From: Variovorax paradoxus
GTDB lineage: Bacteria > Pseudomonadota > Gammaproteobacteria > Burkholderiales > Burkholderiaceae_C
Direction of reading: 5' to 3'
Length of the DNA: 64,000 nt
NCBI RefSeq assembly: GCF_902712855.1
Contig: NZ_LR743507.1
Span: forward strand, 3,458,001-3,522,000
This document shows positions 24,214 through 32,679 of the stretch, one piece after another; the first letter of the stretch is position 1, and each line of letters begins with the position of its first letter. Position numbers and translations under genes: made by a program. Under the pieces are notes generated by a model, which had not been told where the DNA came from, did not search any database, and worked only from the letters and a program-made list of their open reading frames with translations.

Positions 24214-25981
24214 TTATTTCTGCACGAGGTATTCGGGCGAGCCCATCACCATCAGCACGGCGGCGTTGACCACCGCGAGGCGGCCGGTATCGCTGGTCGG
24301 GTTCGCCAGCGGCGGCTTCGACAGCGCATCCGTGATCAGCGCCACGGTGGCGGCCGACAGCTGGTTGCCGGCCAGCAGCAGGTTGAGCCGCCGCACCAGC
24401 GCACCCGGGTCGCCGGCCATGGCCTTCTCGTTCACGTAGCCCACCTTCACGTCGCCGCCATCGAAGCCGTTCGGCAGGATGCCCTGCACGAAGTTCAGGT
24501 AGCCGCCCACGCTGGTCTCGTTGACCAGCTGGAATTCGGGCGCGACCATCCTGTTGCTCGCGATGGCGGTGGCCGGCGGCACGTAGCCGGGGCGGAAGAA
24601 GTTGAACACCGAGGGCGAACGCAGCGGGCTCTGGCCGAGGCTCTGGCTCGGGTCGGAGGTGTTTCCGATCTTCCAGGTGTCCCTGGCCGACCCGATGCCG
24701 AAGCTGCGGCCCCACTGCACGAACCGCAGCATCGGCTCGCGCAGGCGGCCGAAGTGGGGATCGGACAGGCCTGCGGGCCCGCGCGCCTCGTCGTCGAGCA
24801 GCACGGCCGCGAACACGCTCTTCATGTCGCCTCGCACGCCCGTGCCGTTGTCCGCGAAGACGCCGGACACGCGCTGCACGTAGGCCGGGCTCGGGTTGCT
24901 GGTCACCAGCCGCTGGATCAGCTGGCGGCCGATGAAGGGCCCGACGTTCGGATGATTGAAGAGCGTGTCGAGCGCAATCTTCAGCGCATCGGGGCCCGCA
25001 GTGCCGTCCGGCACGGTGGCGCCGAGGAAGCGCGCCGCGAGCGTCGAATGGTTCCTCGCCGTGAGGGCCATGGGCCGGGTGGTCCACTCGTTGCTCTCGA
25101 CGCCGGCACCCGCCGCGTTGCGTTCGGCGGTGCGGATGTCGAGGTCGTAACCGGTGAACACGCGCGCCAGGTTCGACACGTCGCCTTGCGCGTAGGTCTC
25201 GAGCGGCTGGCCGTCGGGGCCGGTCTTCACCGTGCCGTCCGCCTCGAGCTGGTACAGGCCGATGCTCATGAGCTGCATGACCTCGCGCGCATAGTTCTCG
25301 TCGGGCTGGCGGCCCGAGATGTCCTCCTTGCGATTGCCGCGGGTGTTCAGGTAGAAGCCCATCGCCGGATTGAGCGTGACGTCCTCCAGCAGCTGGCGGA
25401 AGTTGGCCGTGGTGCCGGTCACCAGCGTGTCCCAGTACTGGGCCATCATGGCGGTCGGCCAGCTCGAGCCGATGTCGGTCGACGACACCACGAAGATCTC
25501 GCTGAGCGCCAGCGCCATCCGCTTGCGCACCGGGTCGGCCGAGGTCATGAGCTGGCGCCAGATCATGGCGTCGGCATCGACCGCGCCGCGCGCGCGACCA
25601 TTCACCCACTCCCAGGCGGAAGGTTCGCGCGGTGCCGAGAACTGTTCGGCGAGCCACGGCATGTAGCCCTTGGCGCGCACATCGGCGATGTCCTTGTCGG
25701 AGGCGGAAAGCTGGGCCTGCAGCAGGAAGCGCGCGGCTTCGTCGTCGGTGTCGGCCCGGGGGTAGTGGTACGGGCCGGTATCGGTGACCGGTCCGGAGCC
25801 GCCCGTGCCGCCGGGCGGGAACACGCCGCCCGCAAAGCCGCTGCCGCCGCCCCCGCCCTCCGCCGCACGCGGCCAGCGCCGCCGCGATGGAAAACACCGC
25901 CGCGGCCTTCGCCGGCCTCGAGACCCCGGGTCCATCCTCCCCGGCCAGGGCTGCGGCGTCTGCCTCGAACTGTTCCACCAT
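24214..25981 (-). pseudogene. DUF1800 lipoprotein, frameshifted near its N-terminus
   Basis: A DUF1800 protein of about 588 residues whose reading frame is broken once. The N-terminus starts at ATG 25981 (MVEQFEADAAALAGEDG) with a good Shine-Dalgarno (AGGAGCGAGGAAC) and carries a lipoprotein-type signal ending in LAAC. At a G/C run (plus strand about 25845-25862) the frame slips by one base, and the DUF1800 domain continues in the next frame from GGGGSGFAGGVFPPGG to SPEYLVQK (motifs PDENYAREVMQLMSIGLYQL and HFGRLREPMLRFVQWGRS). One base less in the GGG run restores the whole gene. It could be a real mutation, slippery decoding or a sequencing error. Confidence 0.75.
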
Positions 25982-26137
25982 GTTCCTCGCTCCTGCGGCG
26001 CTCTGACGCCGTTGTCGCGAGTCAAGGCAAGCTGCATGCCCTGCAGGCAATGTGCTGGAAATGACATGCAGGCATGGCCAGATTTGGACACATGACCACA
26101 CAAATGTGAATTAATGTGACTTTTTCGTCACCTCCTG

Positions 26138-26171
26138 AAACAAAAATGGCATGCCAGCCGGCATGCCATTT
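26138..26171 (-). terminator. Rho-independent terminator
   Basis: A perfect 12-bp stem (AAATGGCATGCC / GGCATGCCATTT) with an AGCC loop at 26144-26171. Read on the minus strand it is followed by TTTTTGTTT. It lies 36 bp after the stop of the PxYY-repeat gene and would end that transcript before the DUF1800 operon. Confidence 0.8.
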
Positions 26172-26207
26172 CCAGGAAACCTGCGAGCCGCGCCAGGCGG
26201 CAGCGGC

Positions 26208-26585
26208 TCATTCGCCGTCTTCGTCCAGTTCTCTCGGCGTGCGGTACTGGAAGCCCGGACCGTAGTAGACGCGGCCGACTGGCGGCGTGTAAACCGGTGC
26301 CGGACGGTAATACACCGGCGGCGCGGGCCGATAGTAGACCGGCGGCGGCGCGCCGTAGTAGACAGGCTCGGGGTACGGATAGACGGGTGCTGGAGCGTAT
26401 CCGCCATACGGCGCGTAGTAAGGCGCGGGATAGGCCCCCACGCCCAACCCCGGGGTGCCGATCTGCACCGACCAGTGGCCGCGTGCGCTCGCGGCGCCTG
26501 CGCCCAGGAGCGCGCAAGCTGCGACGACGCCCAGCGCCGACCGTGCCGCCCATCGGCGGGCGGATGAAGCTTTGTTCGAATTCAT
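26208..26585 (-). CDS. secreted Pro/Tyr-repeat protein
   Basis: A 125-residue protein with an N-terminal signal sequence (ARSALGVVAACALLGAGAASA) and a mature part made of PxYY/PAPVYY repeats (VYYGAPPPVYYRPAPPVYYRPAP) ending in an acidic ELDEDGE tail. The start is ATG 26585 with a strong AAGGAGG 6 nt upstream. Proteins of this kind are frequent in Burkholderiales and are probably cell-envelope or outer-surface proteins; no function is known. It is followed by a strong terminator and preceded 35 bp upstream by the cyclase gene on the same strand. Confidence 0.8.
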   Translation of the reverse strand: MNSNKASSARRWAARSALGVVAACALLGAGAASARGHWSVQIGTPGLGVGAYPAPYYAPYGGYAPAPVYPYPEPVYYGAPPPVYYRPAPPVYYRPAPVYTPPVGRVYYGPGFQYRTPRELDEDGE

Positions 26586-26620
26586 GGATCCTCCTTGGTA
26601 TGGGCGGACGGGTGTCCGCA

Positions 26621-27568
26621 TCAACGTGCGATCTCGCGCCGCGACAGCGTGACGTCGCCGGCGGTGGTGTTGAAGGCGATGGTCGGCGCGCTGAAATCGC
26701 TCAGCGGCGCGCCCAGGCCGATTTCGCCGCGGCCATGCAGCACGCACTCCTCGCGGCGCAAGGCAATCTCGGTGCTCGGGCCGCCGTTGCCATGAAAGCG
26801 CACCCAGGTGCCGTAGGTGCTGACATCGATCAGCACGCAACTGCCCTGGCGCAACTCGATGCGCGCATGCAGACGCGACACGCGGGGATCATTCACCACG
26901 AACTGCGCCTCGTCGACACGGCCGAGATGGATCGGCAACTGCTCGGTGCGGAACATCGAGCGCACGTCGAGCCACGCAAGTTCTATCTGCCCGAACGACG
27001 AGTCGGGCATGCGCAGCGGCGCGAGCGCGGCCGGCACGGTGAGGAAGGAAGTGACGTCCTCCTGCCAGTCGATGCGGTGCACCACCGACATTTCGCTGCG
27101 GCCGCGGATGTTGATCAGGCCCAGGTCGCGATGCTGCACCGAGCCGTCGCGCAACTGCTGGATGACGGTATCGGTCACCCAGATCTGGCCCGGGCCGGCG
27201 AGGTCGCTCAGCCGCGAAGCCAGGTTGACGGCATCGCCGTAGCAGTCGCCCTCTACCTCGACCACCTCGCCGCTGGCCACGCCGATCTGCAGCGCCATGC
27301 GAAGCGGCGCCGGCCACGCGAGCAGGCGTTTCTGGTGATAGCGCTGGAGTTCGATGACCGCGTGCGTGGCGGCAGCGCCGCTCGTGAACGTGGCGAACAC
27401 GCCGTCGCCGAGCGACTTGACGACACGGCCGCCGTGCGCCTGGCACACGCCGCCGATCCATTGCGTCAGTCGCGTCACGGTTTCCGTCGCCCGTGCATTC
27501 CCCATGGCCTCGAAGACCCTGGTGCTCCCCGTCAAGTCCGCGAAAACGACTGTGGAATTGACACCCAT
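26621..27568 (-). CDS. class III adenylate/guanylate cyclase with FHA domain
   Basis: A 315-residue soluble protein. Residues 1-165 are a class III nucleotide cyclase: metal Asp in VVFADLTGSTR (D11) and SLGDGVFATF (D55), transition-state Asn/Arg in YGDAVNLASRL (N115, R119). Residues about 210-300 form a forkhead-associated domain (IHLGRVDEAQFVVNDPRVSRLHARIEL), which binds phosphothreonine peptides. The combination suggests cyclic-nucleotide synthesis controlled by protein phosphorylation. No kinase is adjacent. The substrate (ATP or GTP) is not decided here. Confidence 0.85.
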   Translation of the reverse strand: MGVNSTVVFADLTGSTRVFEAMGNARATETVTRLTQWIGGVCQAHGGRVVKSLGDGVFATFTSGAAATHAVIELQRYHQKRLLAWPAPLRMALQIGVASGEVVEVEGDCYGDAVNLASRLSDLAGPGQIWVTDTVIQQLRDGSVQHRDLGLINIRGRSEMSVVHRIDWQEDVTSFLTVPAALAPLRMPDSSFGQIELAWLDVRSMFRTEQLPIHLGRVDEAQFVVNDPRVSRLHARIELRQGSCVLIDVSTYGTWVRFHGNGGPSTEIALRREECVLHGRGEIGLGAPLSDFSAPTIAFNTTAGDVTLSRREIAR

Positions 27569-27918
27569 ATTCTTGTGATTCTTGATTTTTTTCAGACCGC
27601 CGGTTGTGAATGGTCAGGTTCCTTGCCGTGCCCTGCAAGCAATTTCCGGGACATCTGTCCAACGATGCGAAAAAGGAACGGATGGCACGCCAAGTTTGTT
27701 GACGTTTCATGTATACCGCGGCTTGCAAACAACGCGGCTACAACAGGGTCATTCGTTCGTATGTAGTACTTTGGAAAACAAAACTGGACGACATCCTGAT
27801 GACAGTAAGTAAAGCGTGTTGTTTGAAAACAAGAAACACTGTTCCGGATCTTGTGCAATGGTTAACTGGGCCTTAAGGTAGCGGTCGTCTCCGCTTCCGG
27901 CAATACGCTTTTCGTCTC
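27569..27918. other. AT-richer divergent intergenic region
   Basis: About 350 bp between the cyclase gene (minus) and a small plus-strand gene. It is clearly richer in A+T than its surroundings, with tracts such as GATTTTTTTC and GGAAAACAAAAC, and must hold both promoters. I see no open frame with coding character and no convincing -35/-10 pair or long repeat. Confidence 0.5.
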
Positions 27919-28254
27919 ATGTTCTTCCGCCGCATTCTTCGTCTGCTGAACGTGCCAGGGTTCGGATCCCGTCACGCGGCAGAGAGCCAGCTGGGGCGCA
28001 TCCGTACCGCCATGCTGTCGGTGCTCCAGGCCCATGGCGGTCATTCGGTCCAGCGTGTCAGCCAGCGCGTGCGCTTTGCCGCCGATGTGGAAGCCCTCTG
28101 GTACCTGCGCCAGGACGTGATGATGGCGCTGAGCGCCATCGACGGCGAAACCGCCGCGCGACGCCAGATGAAAACCATCAACAGCATGTTCAAGGGCGGC
28201 TTGCCCGGATCGATGAGTCCCCGCGCCCATCAACGCTTCACCAGCAACGGCTGA
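27919..28254 (+). CDS. conserved-looking hypothetical protein
   Basis: A 111-residue protein, basic and without membrane segments (MFFRRILRLLNVPGFGSRHA, then a helical middle with ALWYLRQDVMMALSAIDGE). I do not recognise a family. It has its own AT-rich promoter region and is followed 27 bp later by a clear Rho-independent terminator, so it is probably a real monocistronic gene. Confidence 0.65.
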   Translation: MFFRRILRLLNVPGFGSRHAAESQLGRIRTAMLSVLQAHGGHSVQRVSQRVRFAADVEALWYLRQDVMMALSAIDGETAARRQMKTINSMFKGGLPGSMSPRAHQRFTSNG

Positions 28255-28280
28255 AGCCCGAGAGGTTTTCCACCCACAGC

Positions 28281-28309
28281 AGCGGCCCTTCAGGGCCGCT
28301 TCGTTTTTT
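28281..28309 (+). terminator. Rho-independent terminator
   Basis: Stem AGCGGCCC / GGGCCGCT with a TTCA loop (28281-28300), then TCGTTTTTT. It ends the transcript of the 111-residue protein gene. Confidence 0.85.
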
Positions 28310-28332
28310 GCGGCGCCTGCTCCGAGCACGCG

Positions 28333-29313
28333 TCAGTGGTCGTGGTGGTGATGATGATGGTGGTCATGGCCGTGGTGATCGTGGCCGCCGCCAGCTCCCG
28401 CGTGTCCCCAGACCAGGAAGACATCGCGCCCTTCGGCCGCCATGGCCACCTTCGCGCCCACCGGAAGCAGCACCTTCGTCGGCACATGGCCGAAAGGCAG
28501 GCCGGCCAGCACCGGCACCTTGAGCGACGCGCGCAGGCGATCGATCACCGTGTTCATGCCGAAGCCGCGGTCGTAGCCCGGCACGCTGCGCACGCCGGTG
28601 AACTGCCCGAACACGATGGCGCGCTGGCGCGCGAGCACGCCGGCCAGCTTCAGCTGGTCGAGCATGCGTTCGACGCGGTACGGATGTTCGTTGGTGTCCT
28701 CGATGAAGAGCACGCCCTTGTCCACGACAGGAAAGTACGGCGTGCCGAGCAGGCTGGTAAGCACGCACAGGTTGCCACCCCACAGCACCGCGTCCTGCAC
28801 GGGCTTGAACTTCAGCTCGGCGTCGCGCGCCGGCATGCGCCAGCCAGTGCCCTCGCCCTGCCCCGTGACGAGGTCGTCGAAGCAGGCTTCCATGATGTCG
28901 TCGGGGCCGGCTTCGGCGCCGAAGTCTTCGCCGACCGCGGGCCCCGACCAGGTGACCGCGCCGGTCTTGGCGAGCAAAGCGTTCTGCAGCGCGGTGAAGT
29001 CGCTGCAGCCGACGAAGTGGGTGCCCTTGCCGATCGCCTTGGCGATGGCCTTGTAAGGCAGCGCGTCGAGGATGCGCGTGAGTCCGTAGCCGCCGCGCGA
29101 AATCAGCGCCACATCCGCGCCGCTCGCGGCAGCACGCGAGATCGCGGCGAGCCGCGTGGCGTCGTCGCCTGCAAAGCGCTGGTGCGCCGACAGGGCCGCA
29201 TCGTCGACTTCGACTTCATGGCCCAGTGCCTTGAGCCGCTTCACGCCGCGGCGGAATGCGGCCTTGTCGCGAACGGCACTGGAGGGGGAATAGATGTAGA
29301 TGTGTTTGGTCAC
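28333..29313 (-). CDS. ldcA: LD-carboxypeptidase (LdcA family) with His-rich C-terminal tail
   Basis: A 326-residue serine peptidase of family S66, which trims the terminal D-Ala from tetrapeptides in murein recycling. Visible: IYIYSPSSAVRD start, nucleophile region VALISRGGYGLTRIL, and FVGCSDFTAL and VLFIEDTNEHPYRVERML, where the Glu and His of the triad lie. The start is GTG at 29313 overlapping the stop of tadA (GTGA). The last 17 residues, GHDHHGHDHHHHHHHDH, form a natural poly-His/Asp tail not part of the S66 fold, suggesting binding of Ni, Zn or Cu. Confidence 0.85.
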   Translation of the reverse strand: MTKHIYIYSPSSAVRDKAAFRRGVKRLKALGHEVEVDDAALSAHQRFAGDDATRLAAISRAAASGADVALISRGGYGLTRILDALPYKAIAKAIGKGTHFVGCSDFTALQNALLAKTGAVTWSGPAVGEDFGAEAGPDDIMEACFDDLVTGQGEGTGWRMPARDAELKFKPVQDAVLWGGNLCVLTSLLGTPYFPVVDKGVLFIEDTNEHPYRVERMLDQLKLAGVLARQRAIVFGQFTGVRSVPGYDRGFGMNTVIDRLRASLKVPVLAGLPFGHVPTKVLLPVGAKVAMAAEGRDVFLVWGHAGAGGGHDHHGHDHHHHHHHDH

Positions 29314-30446
29314 GTGGTCGAGTATCCCATTGCGTTTCTGGCTTGCGCTGCAAGCGTGCGGGCCTGCTCGGCCGTCGGCCCCGACGAGGAAGCCAAGGGG
29401 CCGAGCGCGCGCAGCGCGGCTTCGTAGCCCCGGTCCGGAAATGGCGCGCGCCATGCGTCCCTTGCAAACTGCCCGCCGTCCGGCGCAGCCAGCGATGCGA
29501 CGAAGCGGTGCGGCGCCGCAGCCTGCAACAGCGCGGCCAGCTCTGTCGCAGCCGCGCTGTGCACCAGCACCATCGGTCCGGCCTCAAGCCGCGCCAGCCA
29601 TTCGAGCAGCACGTCGCGATGCCAGGCCAGCGTGTGCGGCGTCTCGCGCTTGGGCTTGTCGCTCCGGCCGAAGCCGATGAGGTCGGGTACCAGCGTGCGC
29701 AGTCCTGGCAGGCCCGCGAAATGCCGGAAGAAGTAGCCCCATTCGCCGGGCCCGTGCAGGCACAGGCAACAAGCGACGTTGTCTCCAGTGCCCTGCAGGT
29801 TCCCTGCGCCTTCGTCGATGTAGTGCATCCGCCAGCCGTTCAGGCTCGGCAGGTCCTGCACGTGGTGCGGCGCGAAGCCGCGGCCTTCGAGCCCTTCGAA
29901 GCGCCCGGCCGGCGTGCGCAATGCGTCGTCGCGCAAAGGCTCGGCCTGTGCCCGTGCGGCGCTGCGCCGCTGCTGAAAGAAGCTCTGCAACACCGCGGCG
30001 CATTCGTCGGCAAGCACGCCGCCCTGCACCTGCGTGCGATGGTTCAGCCGGGGCTCAGCGAACAGGTCGAGCACCGAACCGGCCGCGCCGGTCTTCGGAT
30101 CGGCCGCACCGAACACGACGCGCGCGAGCCGCGAATGCAGCATCGCGCCCGAGCACATCGCGCAGGGCTCGAGCGTCACGAACAGCTCGCAGCCGTCGAG
30201 CCGGTAGTTGCCGACCGCGGACGCGCCCGCGCGCAGCGCGTTGATCTCCGCATGCGCGCTCGGGTCGTGCTGCGCGACCGGCGTGTTGCGGCCGGTGGCG
30301 ACGAGCTGCCCGTCCTTGACGAGCACCGCGCCGACCGGCACCTCGCCGGCCTCGGCCGCCAGCCGCGCCTGGGCGAGCGCGAGCGCCATCCAGTGCGCGT
30401 CGTCAGGCGCATGCGAAGGTGTCGACTCGCCGGGCTCAGTTGTCAT
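29310..30446 (-). CDS. tadA: tRNA adenosine deaminase TadA fused to alpha/beta-hydrolase-like domain
   Basis: A 378-residue fusion. Residues about 15-170 are TadA, which converts A34 to inosine in tRNA-Arg(ACG): zinc ligands H65 and catalytic E67 in SAHAEINALR, and C95/C98 in TLEPCAMCSGAM. Residues about 190-378 resemble a haloalkane dehalogenase/epoxide hydrolase-type alpha/beta hydrolase (GWRMHYIDEG, LHGPGEWGYFF, VPDLIGFGRSDKP). Its nucleophile elbow reads LVHSAAATE, lacking the usual glycines, and no C-terminal catalytic His is evident, so it may be non-catalytic. ATG 30446 overlaps the preceding gene by 11 bp. Confidence 0.88.
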   Translation of the reverse strand: MTTEPGESTPSHAPDDAHWMALALAQARLAAEAGEVPVGAVLVKDGQLVATGRNTPVAQHDPSAHAEINALRAGASAVGNYRLDGCELFVTLEPCAMCSGAMLHSRLARVVFGAADPKTGAAGSVLDLFAEPRLNHRTQVQGGVLADECAAVLQSFFQQRRSAARAQAEPLRDDALRTPAGRFEGLEGRGFAPHHVQDLPSLNGWRMHYIDEGAGNLQGTGDNVACCLCLHGPGEWGYFFRHFAGLPGLRTLVPDLIGFGRSDKPKRETPHTLAWHRDVLLEWLARLEAGPMVLVHSAAATELAALLQAAAPHRFVASLAAPDGGQFARDAWRAPFPDRGYEAALRALGPLASSSGPTAEQARTLAAQARNAMGYSTT

Positions 30447-30675
30447 CGGGCATCTGGCGCGTCTTGGCGGCGGCATCGAGCGCGTCCTTGACCTGCTGCT
30501 GCACCTGCCTTGCCTGCTCGCGCTGGCTGACGGGCGCACTCGCAGGCGCACTCGCAGACGCATCGCCGGCAACAGGCGCGGCCGGAACCACTGCCATGGC
30601 CGTCATCTGCTTCTTCACCACCAGGCCGACGATCGCCAGCGCCAGCACGAGACCGACCAGTCCGAGCGCGCGCAT
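30436..30675 (-). CDS. small single-span membrane protein
   Basis: A 79-residue protein with one hydrophobic segment at the N-terminus (MRALGLVGLVLALAIVGLVV) followed by a Lys-Lys boundary, an Ala/Pro/Ser-rich linker and a Gln-rich helical tail (REQARQVQQQVKDALDAA). It is most likely anchored in the inner membrane. The ATG is preceded by GGAGGG and lies 1 bp after the stop of the PaiB-like gene; it overlaps tadA. No family recognised. Confidence 0.7.
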   Translation of the reverse strand: MRALGLVGLVLALAIVGLVVKKQMTAMAVVPAAPVAGDASASAPASAPVSQREQARQVQQQVKDALDAAAKTRQMPDDN

Positions 30676-30676
30676 C

Positions 30677-31321
30677 TCAGTGGCCCTCCGCCGCGGTGGC
30701 CTCGGCGGGCATGCCGAGACGCTCCATCCAAGCCGCGAGCGCACGCTCGTCCGGCGTGCCGGCGCCGTAGACCGCCCGCATGGCCGCATGCGACTCGCGA
30801 CGATGCTGGTTGAGCTTGATCTTGCACTGCAGCGATGTCACGCGCAGCTCGAAGCCGACGATGCCGGCCAGCATCTTCAGCTGGAACTCCTCGCCGAGCT
30901 CTCGCCATTGCTGCGCATAGGCAGGCTCCTGCGTGGCGATGAGCTTCTTCAGCAGCGCGTCCTTCGCGCCCGGTTCCTCGACCAGCCGCGCCTCCACGGT
31001 GCAATGCACGGCGAGGTAGTTCCAGGTCGGCACGCGCGCCAGGTCCGGGTAGACCGAGGGCGACAGGTAGGCGTGCGGCCCCATGAAGGTGACGACCGCG
31101 CGCGGCCGCGCCTGCAAGTGGCGCCAGTGCGGATTGGGCTTGGCGCAGTGGCCCAGGAGCACGAGCGAGTCGTCCGGCCCGGACTCGGCCACCAGCGGCA
31201 GGTGCGTGATGAAAGGCAGGCCATCGTCGTCGTTCGAGACCAGGCTCGCGAACGGATGCGCGCGCATCAGGTCCAGCGCGATGGCCGGGTCCCTGGCGTT
31301 GAACTGCGGGGGCATGTACAT
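30677..31321 (-). CDS. PaiB-like FMN-binding protein
   Basis: A 214-residue protein of the FMN-binding negative transcriptional regulator (PaiB) family: MYMPPQFNARDPAIALDLMR, FASLVSNDDDGLPFITHLPL, HCAKPNPHWRHL and the C-terminal KIKLNQHRRESHAAM. The fold is the split-barrel flavin-binding one. PaiB of Bacillus represses sporulation and protease genes, but most homologues have no known target and may be flavin enzymes or haem-type proteins. First gene of a tight run leading to tadA and ldcA. Confidence 0.88.
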   Translation of the reverse strand: MYMPPQFNARDPAIALDLMRAHPFASLVSNDDDGLPFITHLPLVAESGPDDSLVLLGHCAKPNPHWRHLQARPRAVVTFMGPHAYLSPSVYPDLARVPTWNYLAVHCTVEARLVEEPGAKDALLKKLIATQEPAYAQQWRELGEEFQLKMLAGIVGFELRVTSLQCKIKLNQHRRESHAAMRAVYGAGTPDERALAAWMERLGMPAEATAAEGH

Positions 31322-31363
31322 GGGGCGGTGTCCTCGTGGGTCACCGATTGTCCCCGAGCCAGC

Positions 31364-32062
31364 CTATCTTGCGCGCGGCGTCTCCAGCAGCTTCACCATG
31401 GCCGTGTAGCCGCGCGCCTTCGCAAGCTGCAGCGGCGTGTTGCCCTGCCGGTCCGTCAGCTTCAGGCTGGCGCCGGCATCGACCAGCGCGGCCAGCGTGC
31501 GCTGGTGGCGCGGGCCGCCGTCGCCCAGCACGATCGACTCGATCACCGCGGTCCAGTGCAGGTTGTTGACGTGGTCCAGCGGCGCGCCAGCCGCGATCAG
31601 CCGGCGGACCACCTCGTCGTGCCCCAGATGCGCGGCAGCGATGAGCGCGGTGCCGTCGTAGCGGCTCGTGGTCTGCCCCGCGCTGGCGCCGAGCGACAGC
31701 AACAGCGACAGCGTGGCCGTGTCGTCGGCCACCGCCGCGATGGTGACCGCGTCGTATCGGTCGTCTTCCAGCAGGTCGAGCTGGGCGCCGGCCCTGGCCA
31801 GCAGCCGGATCGCCTCGCGCTGGCGCGCATGCGCGGCCATGTGCAGCGGCGTGCGGCCGCGCGGGTCGCGCGCATCGAGGTTCGCACCCGAGGCGATGAG
31901 CGCCTTCAGCTTCGGAAGATCGCCCTGCCATGCGGCCTGATGCAGCCCGTCGTAGGCCAGCACCTCGGCCGCGAGCGGCGGCACCTGGGCCAGCGCGCCG
32001 GCCGCCACGCCCAGCCCGAGCGCTGCCGCCAACATGCCTTGCCGGATGCCGCGCGCCAGCAT
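31364..32062 (-). CDS. exported ankyrin-repeat protein
   Basis: A 232-residue protein with a signal peptide (GMLAAALGLGVAAGALAQ) and about five ankyrin repeats from residue 40 (GLHQAAWQGDLPKLKALIAS, RTPLHMAAHARQREAIRLLA, ALIAAAHLGHDEVVRRLIAA and others). Ankyrin repeats bind proteins; an exported one may act as an inhibitor or scaffold in the periplasm. ATG 32062 overlaps the stop of the upstream GlcG-like gene by 1 bp (TGATG), so the two are coupled. Confidence 0.85.
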   Translation of the reverse strand: MLARGIRQGMLAAALGLGVAAGALAQVPPLAAEVLAYDGLHQAAWQGDLPKLKALIASGANLDARDPRGRTPLHMAAHARQREAIRLLARAGAQLDLLEDDRYDAVTIAAVADDTATLSLLLSLGASAGQTTSRYDGTALIAAAHLGHDEVVRRLIAAGAPLDHVNNLHWTAVIESIVLGDGGPRHQRTLAALVDAGASLKLTDRQGNTPLQLAKARGYTAMVKLLETPRAR

Positions 32063-32562
32063 CAGAGCAGGCCCTTGACCTTCTCGAGCGCGGCGTTGGC
32101 GCACTGCTCGTCGAGGTGGCCGCCGGGCGCGCCGCCCACGCCGACCGCGCCGATCACCTCATTGCCCGACTTCACCGGCACGCCGCCGCCCAGCAGGAGC
32201 ATGCCCGGCAGGTACACCAGGTTCGCGCCGGCCGGGTTCTTCTGCGAACCTTCCATCATGGCCTGCGTGGGGCTCTTGGCCGATGCCGAGGTCCAGGCCT
32301 TGCGCTCGCTCGAGCCCAGCGTGTGCGGGCCGGCGTTGTCGGCGCGCTGCACGGCACGCACGGTGCCGGCGCGGTCGACCACCGTGGCCGCCACGTTGTA
32401 GCCGTTGGCGGCGCAGGCGGCCACGGCCTCGGCCGCGATCTGGTTGGCCAGCGCGAGCGACATGTTCTTCTCGGTGCGGACCGCGGGGGCCGGCGTCTGG
32501 GCCTGGGCCACGGAAGCAGCGAGCAGGACGGCGAGGCTGCCGAGGCGAAGGACGTTTTGCAT
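32062..32562 (-). CDS. secreted GlcG/HbpS-like haem-binding family protein
   Basis: A 166-residue protein with signal peptide (MQNVLRLGSLAVLLAASVAQ) and the GlcG/HbpS domain: NMSLALANQIAAEAVAACAA, ATVVDRAGTVRAVQRADNAG, ASAKSPTQAMM and the glycine-rich LLLGGGVPVKSGNEVIGAVG. HbpS in Streptomyces binds haem and works with a two-component system; GlcG proteins are otherwise uncharacterised. Notably a two-component pair lies directly upstream on the same strand. The start is ATG 32562. Confidence 0.85.
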   Translation of the reverse strand: MQNVLRLGSLAVLLAASVAQAQTPAPAVRTEKNMSLALANQIAAEAVAACAANGYNVAATVVDRAGTVRAVQRADNAGPHTLGSSERKAWTSASAKSPTQAMMEGSQKNPAGANLVYLPGMLLLGGGVPVKSGNEVIGAVGVGGAPGGHLDEQCANAALEKVKGLL

Positions 32563-32679
32563 TCTTGATGATCTCCAGTGGATTCGGGGTTTGCGCCGGC
32601 CCTTGCCGGCAGCTGCGCCACTGTAGAAAACAAGCCCGCCGACGGCCATTCGTACGGCTACGCGCGCGGCTCCGTAGAA

